DNA of 61,537 nucleotides from Schlegelella_A sp035995885 (GTDB lineage Bacteria > Pseudomonadota > Gammaproteobacteria > Burkholderiales > Burkholderiaceae_C): assembly GCA_035995885.1 (NCBI GenBank), contig DASYKC010000046.1, forward strand, positions 1-61,537, in the 5' to 3' direction. Within the stretch, counting starts at the first letter, position 1. Each line of letters begins with the position of its first letter. The translations under genes and the position numbers were made by a program. This document shows, piece after piece, positions 44,301 to 52,444 of this stretch. A model generated the notes under the pieces. The model was not told the origin of the DNA. It saw nothing but the letters and a program-made list of their open reading frames with translations, and made no database searches.

Positions 44301-44603
44301 ACCGGCGAGTACCCGATCGTCGGCGTCAACACGTTCCGCAATCCGCACGGCGACCCGGTCGCCGACACGCTCGAGCTGGCTCGCTCCACCGAGTCGGAAA
44401 AGCAGAGCCAGCTCGCGCGCCTGGCCGATTTCCACGCCCGCCACGCCGCCGAGGCCCCGGCGATGCTGCGCCGCCTGCAGGACGCCGTCATCGCCGACGC
44501 CAACGTGTTCGAGGTCCTGATGAAGGCGGTGCGCGTCTGCTCGCTCGGGCAGATCACGAACGCCCTGTTCGAGGTCGGCGGCCAGTACCGGCGCAGCATG
44601 TAG
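41310..44603 (+). CDS. icmF: Fused isobutyryl-CoA mutase IcmF
   Basis: This 1097-aa fusion contains a B12-binding domain (DGHDAAI, H32 as cobalt ligand, residues about 15-150), a MeaI/ArgK-type G-protein chaperone (GTGGAGKSS at 212-220, NKFD near 357-360) and the mutase TIM barrel (about 530-1097). The substrate-selecting residues are F602 in TRMFAGEG and Q746 in GQNTCIF, equivalent to the Phe/Gln pair of isobutyryl-CoA mutases rather than the Tyr/Arg of methylmalonyl-CoA mutase. It interconverts isobutyryl- and butyryl-CoA, or similarly isovaleryl- and pivalyl-CoA, so it can linearise branched fragments. It lies 28 bp after the ligase. Confidence 0.97.
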   Translation: MTDLSAEFKALAAYRPRHKVRFVTAASLFDGHDAAINIMRRILQGMGVEVIHLGHNRSVDEVVTAALQEDVQGIAISSYQGGHVEYFKYMVDLLKERGGAHIQVFGGGGGVIVRGEIAELQGYGVSRIYSPEDGQRMGLQGMIGEMVMRCDHDLAMHVPKSLAAIQGSTEAHWRALAQLITALESGKAGNTIKQAVHAKAAQAKTPVLGITGTGGAGKSSLTDELIRRLRLDQGDALRVVVISIDPSRRKSGGALLGDRIRMNAIHPWRQGQRVYMRSLATRDFGSEISQALPDVLAACKCAGFDLIVVETSGIGQGDAAIVPLVDVPMYVMTPEFGAPSQLEKIDMLDFAEFVAINKFDRKGAADALRDVAKQVQRNKEAWKQSPEDMPVFGTMASRFNDDGVTALYQALLPRLAELGLKRVASTLPAAATRHSTHQVSIVPGARARYLADIADTVRGYKLLARDQARLAREVQQLRASAAMLGQADPSEASAGAAATRLAEQREGRQDPRAKNLLTMWPDMQKAYAGDEYVVKIRDKEIRTALVYTTLSGSKVRKVALPTWDDHGEILKWLMLDNVPGSFPYTAGTFAFKREGEDPTRMFAGEGDAFKTNTRFKLLSAGTAAKRLSTAFDSVTLYGNDPATRPDIYGKVGNSGVSIATLEDMKVLYSGFDLTHAATSVSMTINGPAPTILAMFLNTAIDQNLDKFKTDNGREPTADESGKITEWVEENVRGTVQADILKEDQGQNTCIFSTEFSLKVMGDIAEYFVHHKVRNFYSVSISGYHIAEAGANPISQLAFTLSNGFTFVEAYLARGMHIDDFAPNLSFFFSNGMDPEYTVLGRVARRVWAVAMRDRYGANERSQKLKYHVQTSGRSLHAQEIQFNDIRTTLQALIAIYDNCNSLHTNAFDEAITTPTEDSVRRAMAIQLIINREWGLAKNENPNQGSFIVDELTELVEEAVLGEFEKISERGGVLGAMETGYQRGKIQEESMHYEMLKHTGEYPIVGVNTFRNPHGDPVADTLELARSTESEKQSQLARLADFHARHAAEAPAMLRRLQDAVIADANVFEVLMKAVRVCSLGQITNALFEVGGQYRRSM

Positions 44604-44633
44604 TTCTTGTTCGACCAAGCCCAGGAGACAAAG

Positions 44634-45566
44634 ATGTTCAAGCAAGAAAAAGTCATCATCAGCTGTGCGGTGACCGGCGCCATCCACACGCCGTCGATGT
44701 CGCCGTATCTGCCGATCACCGCCGAGGAGATCGCCGACGCCTCCGTGGCCGCGGCCGAAGCGGGAGCAGCGATCATTCATCTGCACGCGCGCGACCCGGT
44801 CACGGGCAAGCCGGACCAGCGCCCGGAGGCCTTCGTGCCGTTCCTGAAGGCGATCAAGCAGCGCAGCGACGCGATCGTCAACCTGACGACCGGCGGCTCG
44901 CCGTACATGACCGTGCAAGAGCGCATGCAGCCGGCCAAGGTGCTGAAGCCCGAAGTGGCGTCGATGAACATGGGGACGATGAACTTCGGCCTGTTCCCGA
45001 TGCTGCAGCGCTTCAAGGAGTTCAAGTTCGACTGGGAGCGTCCGTACCTCGAGGGCAGCAAGGACCTGATCTTTCGTAACACCTACGGCGACCTCGAGAC
45101 CGTGCTGACCGAGCTCTCGGCCAACGAGACGCGCTACGAGTTCGAGTGCTACGACACGTCGCACCTGTACAACCTGGCGCACTTCGTCGAGCGCGGCCTG
45201 GTGAAAGCGCCGTTCTTCGTGCAGACGGTGTTCGGCATTCTCGGCGGCATCGGCAGCCACCCCGACGACGTGATGCACATGAAGCGCACCGCCGATCGTC
45301 TGTTCGGCGACGACTACCGCTGGTCGGTGCTCGGCGCCGGGCGCAGCCAGATGCCGATCGCGGCGATGGCCGCGTCGATGGGCGGCAACGTCCGCGTCGG
45401 CCTCGAAGACAGCCTGTGGATCGGCAAGGGCAGGCTCGCGCAGTCGAATGCCGAGCAGGTGCACCAAGTGCGCCGCATCCTCGAAGGGCTCGGCCTCGAG
45501 GTCGCGACGCCAGCCGAAGCGCGCGAGATCCTGCAGCTCAAGGGCGTCGCGAAGGTCGCGTTCTGA
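44634..45566 (+). CDS. Beta-keto acid cleavage enzyme (BKACE, DUF849)
   Basis: The 310-aa protein has the BKACE metal-binding HLHARDP (H49, H51), NLTTGGSPYM, and ILGGIGSHPDDVMHM with GLEDSLW late. BKACE enzymes use zinc to cleave a beta-keto acid with acetyl-CoA into acetoacetate and a new acyl-CoA. Following icmF this suggests cleavage of a branched beta-keto acid arising from the ring or chain. An AGGAGA ribosome site precedes the ATG at 44634, and the upstream GTG-type start in frame was rejected. It is 30 bp after icmF. Confidence 0.93.
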   Translation: MFKQEKVIISCAVTGAIHTPSMSPYLPITAEEIADASVAAAEAGAAIIHLHARDPVTGKPDQRPEAFVPFLKAIKQRSDAIVNLTTGGSPYMTVQERMQPAKVLKPEVASMNMGTMNFGLFPMLQRFKEFKFDWERPYLEGSKDLIFRNTYGDLETVLTELSANETRYEFECYDTSHLYNLAHFVERGLVKAPFFVQTVFGILGGIGSHPDDVMHMKRTADRLFGDDYRWSVLGAGRSQMPIAAMAASMGGNVRVGLEDSLWIGKGRLAQSNAEQVHQVRRILEGLGLEVATPAEAREILQLKGVAKVAF

Positions 45567-45595
45567 CCGCTGACGAAGGAAGCACGGGCATCCCC

Positions 45596-46387
45596 ATGGC
45601 GAGCGCCGAAGAGCCGGTGCTGTTCGAGAAGACGGGGCAGATCGCCATCCTGACGCTGAATCGGCCGAAGGTGATGAACGCCGTCGACCGGCCGATGTGG
45701 CTGGGGGCCGCCGAGGCGATCGAGTCGTTCGCCGCCGACCCCGCGCTTAGGGTGCTGATCGTCACCGGCGCCGGCGACCGCTCTTTCTGCGCCGGCTCGG
45801 ACCTCAAGGCCAAGGCCGCCGGCGAGCTCGAGGTCACCGAGGAGATGAACCGCTGGGGCTACGCCGGCATCGTCCGGCACTTCGTCGCCAAGCCGGTGAT
45901 CGCCGCGGTCAACGGCTACGCCCTGGGCGGCGGGACCGAGATCGCCCTGTCGTGCGACCTGATCGTGGCCTCGGAGCACGCCACCTTCGGCTTGCCGGAA
46001 GCCAGCCATGGCCTGCTCGCAGGCGCCGGCGGCCTGCTGCGCCTGCCGCGGCAGATTCCCTTGAAGGTGGCGATGAACTGCATCCTGACCGGCGAGCCGC
46101 TCTCGGCGGCCGAGGCCTTGCGCTGGGGCTTGGTCAACCGCGTGGTTCCGCATGCGCGACTGATGGACGCGGCGATCGAGATGGCGATGAAGATCTGCGC
46201 GTCGTCCCCGCGGTCTATCAGCGCCAGCAAGGAGATCGTCTACCGCGGCCTCGACCAGTCGCTCGACTTCCCCGGAGACGCCTGGGCCATGAACGATCGC
46301 TACGTCGACATCGTCCAGGCCAGCGACGATGCCCACGAGGGCATGCGCGCGTTTCTGGAGAAGCGCGCGCCGGTCTGGAAGGAATGA
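45596..46387 (+). CDS. Enoyl-CoA hydratase
   Basis: The 263-aa crotonase has both hydratase glutamates, GGGTE (E115) and FGLPEASHG (E135), plus FCAGSDL for the oxyanion hole. It is therefore a competent hydratase for a 2-enoyl-CoA. It is the last gene of the 35073 operon, 29 bp after the BKACE gene, and converges with the histidine phosphatase gene at 46438. In the 50-bp gap I see no convincing terminator hairpin. Confidence 0.92.
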   Translation: MASAEEPVLFEKTGQIAILTLNRPKVMNAVDRPMWLGAAEAIESFAADPALRVLIVTGAGDRSFCAGSDLKAKAAGELEVTEEMNRWGYAGIVRHFVAKPVIAAVNGYALGGGTEIALSCDLIVASEHATFGLPEASHGLLAGAGGLLRLPRQIPLKVAMNCILTGEPLSAAEALRWGLVNRVVPHARLMDAAIEMAMKICASSPRSISASKEIVYRGLDQSLDFPGDAWAMNDRYVDIVQASDDAHEGMRAFLEKRAPVWKE

Positions 46388-46437
46388 TGTGGATGCCGCC
46401 GAGCTGCCGCGCCATCCGACGCGGGCGCCTTCTTCGT

Positions 46438-47043
46438 TCATGGTTCGCGGCCCGGCAGCGCGGCCAGGTGCCCGGTCTCGTTGACGCTGACGATGCCGAT
46501 CGTTTTCGTCGAGCGCAAGCGCAAGCGCGTCACCGAGCCGTAGGCCGGCGGAAAGTGGACGATGCGCTCGAGGCCGAGCGCATGCGAGAGCACGACGTTG
46601 ATCGGCAGGCCGTGGCAGAAGACGGCGACGCGCGCACCGCGCGGCCCGCTTGCGACGAGCCCGGCGAGTGCGCCGAGCACGGCCCCCTGGAACGCCACCG
46701 TGTCCCCGCCCATGTAGCGCACCGGGTCGGCGAGAAAGCGCTGCCACTCGTCGCTGCCTTGCGCCTTCAGCGTCTCGACCGAACGGTAGCGATCGAGATG
46801 GCGATCGGCCTCGGCCCACCCGTCGACGACTTCGGCCGCCAGGCCGAGCCGCGCGGCCAACGGCTCGGCGGTCTCGCGCGCGCGCAAGAGCGGGCTCGTG
46901 ACGACGCGGCCGATGCCCTCGCCCGCGAGCAGCACGGCGACCGCCTCGGCCTGGCGGCGGCCGTCAGCGGCGAGCGGCGGATCCTGCGGCCGTTCGGCGT
47001 GGCCCTCGTCGGGACGGCCGTGGCGGACGAGCACGATCCTCAT
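46438..47043 (-). CDS. Histidine phosphatase family protein
   Basis: The 201-aa protein starts MRIVLVRHGRP, the RHG catalytic motif (H8), and has VTSPLLRARETAE and a late second histidine in FCHGLPIN. This is the phosphoglycerate-mutase-like superfamily (CobC/SixA-like sizes). It is last in the leftward operon, 84 bp after the double acyl-CoA dehydrogenase. A CobC-like role would fit a B12-dependent mutase nearby, but this is only suggestive. The ATG at 47043 is chosen because family members start directly at the RHG strand. Confidence 0.88.
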   Translation of the reverse strand: MRIVLVRHGRPDEGHAERPQDPPLAADGRRQAEAVAVLLAGEGIGRVVTSPLLRARETAEPLAARLGLAAEVVDGWAEADRHLDRYRSVETLKAQGSDEWQRFLADPVRYMGGDTVAFQGAVLGALAGLVASGPRGARVAVFCHGLPINVVLSHALGLERIVHFPPAYGSVTRLRLRSTKTIGIVSVNETGHLAALPGREP

Positions 47044-47127
47044 CGTCGCTCTCTCCCCGTGACGACCGATCGATGCATCAGGTTCTCGTCGGTTTGGCGC
47101 CAAAGTGTCCTCAAGGTGTCCTCGCGC

Positions 47128-49401
47128 TCAGCGAGGCAAGCCCAGGCCACGCTGGGCGATCAGGCTGCGCTGGATCTCGTTGGTGCCGATCGAAATGACC
47201 CACATGAGCGAGTGGCGCAGGCCCTGCTCGTAGCGTCCCTCGTGCAGCGCTCCTGACGCGCCATGCGACAGTGCCGCGCGTGGTCCCAGGATATCGAGCG
47301 CGGCCTCTCCGAAGCGCTCCATGAGCTCGCCCGAGAAGACCTTGCTGATCGCGCCCGTCTCGGGCGGCGTCGTACCGCCGGTCGCCAGTTCGGCAGAGTG
47401 GATCATCAGACGGCGGCCGACCTCGATCTCGGCAGCCAGGGTCGCGATCCGTTCGCGCACCAGAGGGTCGTCACGCAGCGATGGTGCGGCCCGCACGTCG
47501 GCGCAGAGCAGGTCGAAGGCATGCGCGACCTTCAGGACGATGCCGCCGCCGACCGTGCCCCGCTCGTTGGCGAGGGCGTCGGTGAGAACCTTCCAGCCGC
47601 CGTTCAACGGGCCGATCAGTGCATCGGCCGGGATGCGAACGTTGTCGTAGAAGATGTTGGCGAAGCTACCGTCATACATCGTCTTCGCCGGCTTGACCGA
47701 GATGCCCGGTGTATCCATCGGCACGATGAACATGCTGATGCCGGCATGCGCGGGCGTGGCCTCACGATCGGTGCGCGCGGCGAGGAACATGTACTTGCCC
47801 CAATACGTCGTGGTCCAGATCTTCTGCCCGTTGATGACCCACTCGTCGCCGTGCTCGCCGCGAACCAGGACCGCGCTCGTGCGGAGCGCGGCCAGGTCGG
47901 ACCCCGCATCCGGCTCGCTGTAACCCATGCCGTGCATGGCCTCGCCGCGCAGGATCTCGGGCAGATAGCGCGCCTGCTGCTCGGGCGTGCCGAACATCAT
48001 CAGCGCGTTGGCCTGCACCGCGGCGCCGATCCGCGGCGCCTCGGCGCTCTCCATCACCTCCATGAAGGCGAGCTGCTCGATCGGAGTTCGCGCCTGGCCG
48101 CCGAACTCGCGCGGCCACCCAAGGCCGAGCCAGCCGGTCGCGCCGAGGTCGCGCGCGAAGGACGGGTCGAACTCACGGCTGTGAAAACCCTGACGGTCCG
48201 ACGCCGCCTTGCGTTCGCCGGCCCAGTGGTCGCGCAACCAGGTGCGCACCTCGCTGCGGAATGCGTTGCCGGCCGGACCGAGGTCGTATTCCGGCAGCGT
48301 GGCGTCGGGGCGGTCGAGCAGTTGCCTCGCGAGCTCGCGACGCGCGCTCGCCGCGCCCCCAAACGAGAGCGCGTCCAGGTGGGTGCGGCGGAAGTGGCGC
48401 GGCGCCTCGTGCTCCTCGGCATAGCCGATCGCGCCGAAGGCATGCTGCGTCTCGAGCGAAACCTGGCGCAAGGCGGGGGCGCCGAAGGAGACCGCCGCAG
48501 CCGCGAAGTAGTGCCAAGAAGGAGCGCCCAGGTCAAACGCCTCGGCGGCATGCTCGAGTGTCAGGCGGACGCCTTCGAGGGCGATCAGATTGTTGGCGAG
48601 CTTGTGCTGGATCGCCTGGAAGCGGCCGATCGGCTGGCCGAACTGGCGCCGTTCTTTCGCGTAGTCGACCACCATTTCGAAGGCGCGTCGCGCTGCGCCG
48701 TGTGCGCGGGCGAGCATGGCGACGCGGGCGATTCGGAGCAGCTCCTCGAACGTCTCCACCGCCAGGGCGACGAATTCAGCGGGCGCGTCGGTCAGGGTGA
48801 TCTGGGCAAGGCCGTCCGCACCAAGGGCCCGTGTCGACGCGACGACCGCGGCGTCGCTCGCGAGCTCGACGATCGCCAGCCCGCCCGATGCGCGCGTCGT
48901 CGCGACGACCAGGTGGGTGGCGCCGAGCGCGCCATCGACGAAACGAAGCGTGCCGCTCAGCCGCTCGCCGCTCCAAGCGACACTGCCCGCCTCGCTGTCC
49001 GGATCGCGGTCGGCGAAGCTCCAGCAGATGCATGCAGCGCCGGAATGGAGGCGATCGAGCAGCGCGGCTCCCGGCGCAGCCCGGCTTCGTCCGTCGGCCA
49101 GAGCCAGATTGGCAAGCAGCGACGCGAGAAACGGCGCGGGGCACGCGGCCCGCCCGAGCGCTTCGCAGACGATCGTCGCCTCGCGCATTCCGCCTTCGGT
49201 CGGATCGCTGCCGAGGTTGGCGATGCCCTGCTCGACCAAGCGCGACCACAGGGCGGCGAGCGCGTCAGCGTCGCGCGCGCGCACGATTGCCGCCGAGGCC
49301 GGCCAGTGCGTCTCGAGGAAGCCGCGCATCGAGTCACGCAGCATCGCGCGCTCTTCGCTGCCAGGCAGCGCGCTCGCGTCGATGCCGGCGCGATCGATCA
49401 A
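47128..49401 (-). CDS. Double-domain (fused) acyl-CoA dehydrogenase, FadE34-like
   Basis: This unusually long protein, about 757 aa, holds two acyl-CoA dehydrogenase modules. The N-terminal half (about 1-370) has FGQPIGRFQAIQHKLA and a divergent middle domain. The C-terminal half (about 370-757) has GYSEPDAGSDLA, GQKIWTTTYWGK and ends in ISIGTNEIQRSL. This resembles single-chain fusions such as mycobacterial FadE34 (ChsE3), where paired subunits for bulky CoA esters are joined. The start is set to a TTG at 49401 overlapping the CaiB stop by 4 bp. An ATG at 49344 is the alternative but would remove the first helix. Confidence 0.88.
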   Translation of the reverse strand: MIDRAGIDASALPGSEERAMLRDSMRGFLETHWPASAAIVRARDADALAALWSRLVEQGIANLGSDPTEGGMREATIVCEALGRAACPAPFLASLLANLALADGRSRAAPGAALLDRLHSGAACICWSFADRDPDSEAGSVAWSGERLSGTLRFVDGALGATHLVVATTRASGGLAIVELASDAAVVASTRALGADGLAQITLTDAPAEFVALAVETFEELLRIARVAMLARAHGAARRAFEMVVDYAKERRQFGQPIGRFQAIQHKLANNLIALEGVRLTLEHAAEAFDLGAPSWHYFAAAAVSFGAPALRQVSLETQHAFGAIGYAEEHEAPRHFRRTHLDALSFGGAASARRELARQLLDRPDATLPEYDLGPAGNAFRSEVRTWLRDHWAGERKAASDRQGFHSREFDPSFARDLGATGWLGLGWPREFGGQARTPIEQLAFMEVMESAEAPRIGAAVQANALMMFGTPEQQARYLPEILRGEAMHGMGYSEPDAGSDLAALRTSAVLVRGEHGDEWVINGQKIWTTTYWGKYMFLAARTDREATPAHAGISMFIVPMDTPGISVKPAKTMYDGSFANIFYDNVRIPADALIGPLNGGWKVLTDALANERGTVGGGIVLKVAHAFDLLCADVRAAPSLRDDPLVRERIATLAAEIEVGRRLMIHSAELATGGTTPPETGAISKVFSGELMERFGEAALDILGPRAALSHGASGALHEGRYEQGLRHSLMWVISIGTNEIQRSLIAQRGLGLPR

Positions 49402-50609
49402 GCGTTCGCCTTGCCGAAGGTGCCTTTCGCGCGCAGCGCCGCCAGCGTCGCCGGATCGAGCCCGAGCGCATCGCGCAACACCTCGTGGGTGTGCTCGCCG
49501 AGGGTGGCGACCAAAGGCTGTGCTCGGACCGGCGTGGCCGAGAGCAGGTAAGGCAGGTTCGCGACCTTGTAGCGCGCGTCGGCCGTGCCGAGCTCGACGA
49601 ACAGACCGCGTTCGGCGCACTGCGGGTCGGCCATCGCCTCGCCAACGCTGCGGTAGCGCGAGCACGGCACACCCGCCGCCATCAGCACCTGCTCGCATTC
49701 GGCGCCGGGACGTTGCGCCGTCCAGCGCTCGATGACATCGAGCAGTGCAGGCCAGTTCGCTTCCTTGCTGGCCATGGTTGCGAAACGCGGGTCAGTCTTG
49801 CCCTCGGGAAAGCCGATCGTCTCGAACAGCACCTCGAGGTTCTTCTGCGTCACCGCCGCGACCATCACGTAACCGTCGCTGGCGCGCACCGGCTCGTAGA
49901 CCTGGCGCGGCCGATCCGGCGGGAACTGCGCGGCCTGCATTTCATAGATCAGCATGCCGAGCACCGAGTCCATCAGCGAGACGTCGATGTGCTGGCCCTT
50001 GTCGCTTTTCTCGCGTTCGTAGAGGGCGAGCTGGATCGCGCCGAACGCATACGACGCGCCCATCACGTCGGCGATGAAGATGCCGTTGTTGGCCGGCCGG
50101 TCGCTGCCGCGCTGGTACTGGTTGTAGGCGAGCTCGTAGCCCGACGCGGCGTGGATCACCGGCGCGTATGCAGGTGCCGACGCCATCGGCCCCGTCTGGC
50201 CGAAACCCGAGATCGAGGCATAGACGACACGCGGGTTCGTTCGCACCACCGAGTCGTAGTCGAGGCTGAGCCGCTTCATCACGCCGGGGCGAAAGTTCTC
50301 GACCACGACGTCGGCCTTGGCGACCAGCTCGCGCGCCAGGCGCTTGCCGTCTTCCGTCTGGAGGTCGAGGACGATGCTCTTCTTGCCGCAGTTCATCGAC
50401 GCGTAGTAGGTGCTCATGCCGCCGCGCTGGGGTGGACGCTGGCGCACCACGTCGCCGTCGGGCGGCTCGACCTTCACCACGGCGGCACCGGCATCGGCCA
50501 GCATGCGGGTGCACATGGGCCCCGACATGACGATGGTGAAATCGACGACCTTGAGGCCGGCGAGCGCCGGCGGTCGGATGGCAGCCGGCGCCGTCGGCGA
50601 CCCGCTCAT
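49398..50609 (-). CDS. CaiB/BaiF-type (family III) CoA-transferase
   Basis: The 403-aa protein has LKVVDFTIVMSGPMCTRMLA, VVKVEPPDGD, VENFRPGV and the catalytic aspartate in FIADVMGA (D181). It transfers CoA between a CoA donor and a free acid. Its position between a crotonase and a double acyl-CoA dehydrogenase suggests activation of the module's substrate by CoA transfer. It overlaps both neighbours by 4 bp (ATGA/TTGA), so translation is coupled. A related enzyme lies at 55149. Confidence 0.93.
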   Translation of the reverse strand: MSGSPTAPAAIRPPALAGLKVVDFTIVMSGPMCTRMLADAGAAVVKVEPPDGDVVRQRPPQRGGMSTYYASMNCGKKSIVLDLQTEDGKRLARELVAKADVVVENFRPGVMKRLSLDYDSVVRTNPRVVYASISGFGQTGPMASAPAYAPVIHAASGYELAYNQYQRGSDRPANNGIFIADVMGASYAFGAIQLALYEREKSDKGQHIDVSLMDSVLGMLIYEMQAAQFPPDRPRQVYEPVRASDGYVMVAAVTQKNLEVLFETIGFPEGKTDPRFATMASKEANWPALLDVIERWTAQRPGAECEQVLMAAGVPCSRYRSVGEAMADPQCAERGLFVELGTADARYKVANLPYLLSATPVRAQPLVATLGEHTHEVLRDALGLDPATLAALRAKGTFGKANA

Positions 50610-51415
50610 CCCTTGAACACCGGCTTGCGCCGTTCCTTGAAGGCGGTGGTCGCCTCCTTGTGATCGGCGGTCGCGAAGGTCACCTGCTCCAGCGCCATCG
50701 ACGCTTCCATCAGGTGATTGACGCGCTCCTTGACGATCTGGTTGATCGACAGCTTGGTCCAGCGGATCGCCCACGTCGGGCCGTCCGCGAGCTCCTGCGC
50801 GATCTGGCGCGCGAACGCGAGCACCTCGCCGGCCGGCACGCAGTGGTTCACGAGGCCGATGCGCTCGGCTTCCTTGCCCTTGAGCAGCGTGCCGCGCATC
50901 AGGTACTCCTTGGCCTTCGCGACGCCGATGAGGAGCGGCCAGACGACGGTGCCCCCGTCGCCCGCGACCAGGCCGACCTTGTTGACGTGGCTGTCGCCGA
51001 TGCGCGCCTCGGGCGAGATGACGGTGATGTCGCACAGCAAGGCGATCGTTGCCGCCAGCCCGACGCAGTCGCCGTTGATCGCGCAGACGATCGGCTTGTC
51101 GAGCTCGAGCTGGCGGTTCACGAGGCGACGGCTGATCATCGGGTCGTGGACCTCGCCTTCCTCGAGGACGTCGCCGCCCTGACGCTCGGACATGGCCTTG
51201 ACGTCGCCGCCGACGCTGAAGATCGGGCCCGCGCCGGTGAGCAGCACGGCGCTGACCGCCGGGTCGTCGGCGAGATCGTCCCAGATCGTGCGGAACTCGC
51301 GGATCAGCCGCTGGTTGATGGCGTTGCGCGCCTCGAGCCGGTTGATGGTGACCGTGGCGACCTTGTCGACGACCTCGATCTTGAGGTCGTGGTAGTTGCT
51401 GTAGCGGGATTCCAT
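50606..51415 (-). CDS. Crotonase-fold enoyl-CoA hydratase/isomerase-like protein
   Basis: The 269-aa crotonase-fold protein has FSVGGDVK near 66-73 and GDCVGLAATIALLCD. Threonine (T123) and histidine (H143 in GDSHVNKVG) occupy the hydratase glutamate positions. DSHV at the second site is also seen in the crotonase at 281, so both may share a non-hydratase reaction such as isomerisation. The ATG at 51415 is 29 bp after the Bug-protein gene. Confidence 0.85.
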   Translation of the reverse strand: MESRYSNYHDLKIEVVDKVATVTINRLEARNAINQRLIREFRTIWDDLADDPAVSAVLLTGAGPIFSVGGDVKAMSERQGGDVLEEGEVHDPMISRRLVNRQLELDKPIVCAINGDCVGLAATIALLCDITVISPEARIGDSHVNKVGLVAGDGGTVVWPLLIGVAKAKEYLMRGTLLKGKEAERIGLVNHCVPAGEVLAFARQIAQELADGPTWAIRWTKLSINQIVKERVNHLMEASMALEQVTFATADHKEATTAFKERRKPVFKG

Positions 51416-51444
51416 GGGGAGCCTTTCAAGGAGAGTGGCAGCGC

Positions 51445-52401
51445 TCAGTCGGCGCGGATGTTGTTGTCGCGGATCACGGGCGTCCAGCGGGCGATCTCCT
51501 CGGCCGTCATCTGGCCGAGCTTCTGCGTTGTCGTGGTCCTCGGGATCACGCCGAAGCTCGCGAACTTCTGCTGCACGTCGGGGATCTGGAGCGTCTTGCC
51601 GATGGCTTGGTGGAGCTTGGCAACGACATCGGCCGGCATCCCGGCCGGGCCGACGATCGCGAACCAGCTCTCGGCGGCGTAGCCGGGAAACACCGAGGCA
51701 ATCGTCGGTGTGCCAGGCTCGAGGGGAGACGGCTCGGCCGACCCGACCCCCAGAAGCTTCAGCCGCTTGGTCGCGATGAACTCGTTCATCGCCCCCGACG
51801 GCGTCGTGATGAGCAGCTGCACTTCGTTGGCGAGCACGGCCGTCGTCGTCGGCGCCTGGCCCTTGTACGGGACGTGCGTCATCTTCAGGCCCGCCTTGTT
51901 GGCGAACAGCTCGGTTGCGAGCTGACCAAACGAGCCGATGCCCGCAGACGCATAGTTGACGTGATTCTTCTTGGCGTACTCGACGAAGCTGCGCAGGTCC
52001 GTGACGGGCAGCGCCGCCGGCACGACGGCCACCATTGGCGAGCTCGAAACGAGCGCGATGGGCGAGAAGTCTTTGGCTCCGTCGTAGTTGGCGTCCTTCT
52101 GAACGAAGGGCGTCACGGCGAGGTTGCCGTTGTTGACGAAGAAGAGGGTGTAGCCGTCGGGCTTGGAGCGAATCACCTCACGCGCCGCGAGCACCCCCGA
52201 GGCGCCCGGCTTGTTGTCGATGATGACGGGCTGGCCGAGCGCATTTTGCAGCGGCTCCTGCATGACGCGCGCCATGTTGTCGGTCGAGCCGCCCGCGGAG
52301 TACGGAACGACGATCCGGATCGGCTTGTCGGGAAAGGCCTGCGCGAAGCAGGCGAGCGGCGCCGCCAGCGCGGCGGCGGCGAGAAGCTTGAGAAGGGTCA
52401 C
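51445..52401 (-). CDS. Bug/TctC-family tripartite tricarboxylate transporter substrate-binding protein
   Basis: The 318-aa protein has a cleavable signal (MTLLKLLAAAALAAPLACFA) and then FPDKPIRIVVPYSAGGSTD, the Bug-family signature, with YKGQAPT later. It binds a carboxylate in the periplasm. No TctA or TctB membrane partners are in the window, so it is an orphan Bug protein, common in Burkholderiales. The start is a GTG at 52401 with AGGAGA upstream. It follows an acyl-CoA dehydrogenase by 43 bp and probably captures the acid used by this operon. Confidence 0.93.
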   Translation of the reverse strand: MTLLKLLAAAALAAPLACFAQAFPDKPIRIVVPYSAGGSTDNMARVMQEPLQNALGQPVIIDNKPGASGVLAAREVIRSKPDGYTLFFVNNGNLAVTPFVQKDANYDGAKDFSPIALVSSSPMVAVVPAALPVTDLRSFVEYAKKNHVNYASAGIGSFGQLATELFANKAGLKMTHVPYKGQAPTTTAVLANEVQLLITTPSGAMNEFIATKRLKLLGVGSAEPSPLEPGTPTIASVFPGYAAESWFAIVGPAGMPADVVAKLHQAIGKTLQIPDVQQKFASFGVIPRTTTTQKLGQMTAEEIARWTPVIRDNNIRAD

Positions 52402-52444
52402 GGGAATGTCTCCTGTCGTTTCGTGATGGCCGGGTCGGCGGAAC

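Noticed and set aside
46388..46437. Terminator between the convergent crotonase and histidine phosphatase genes
   Set aside because: No stable stem could be found in the 50 bp.
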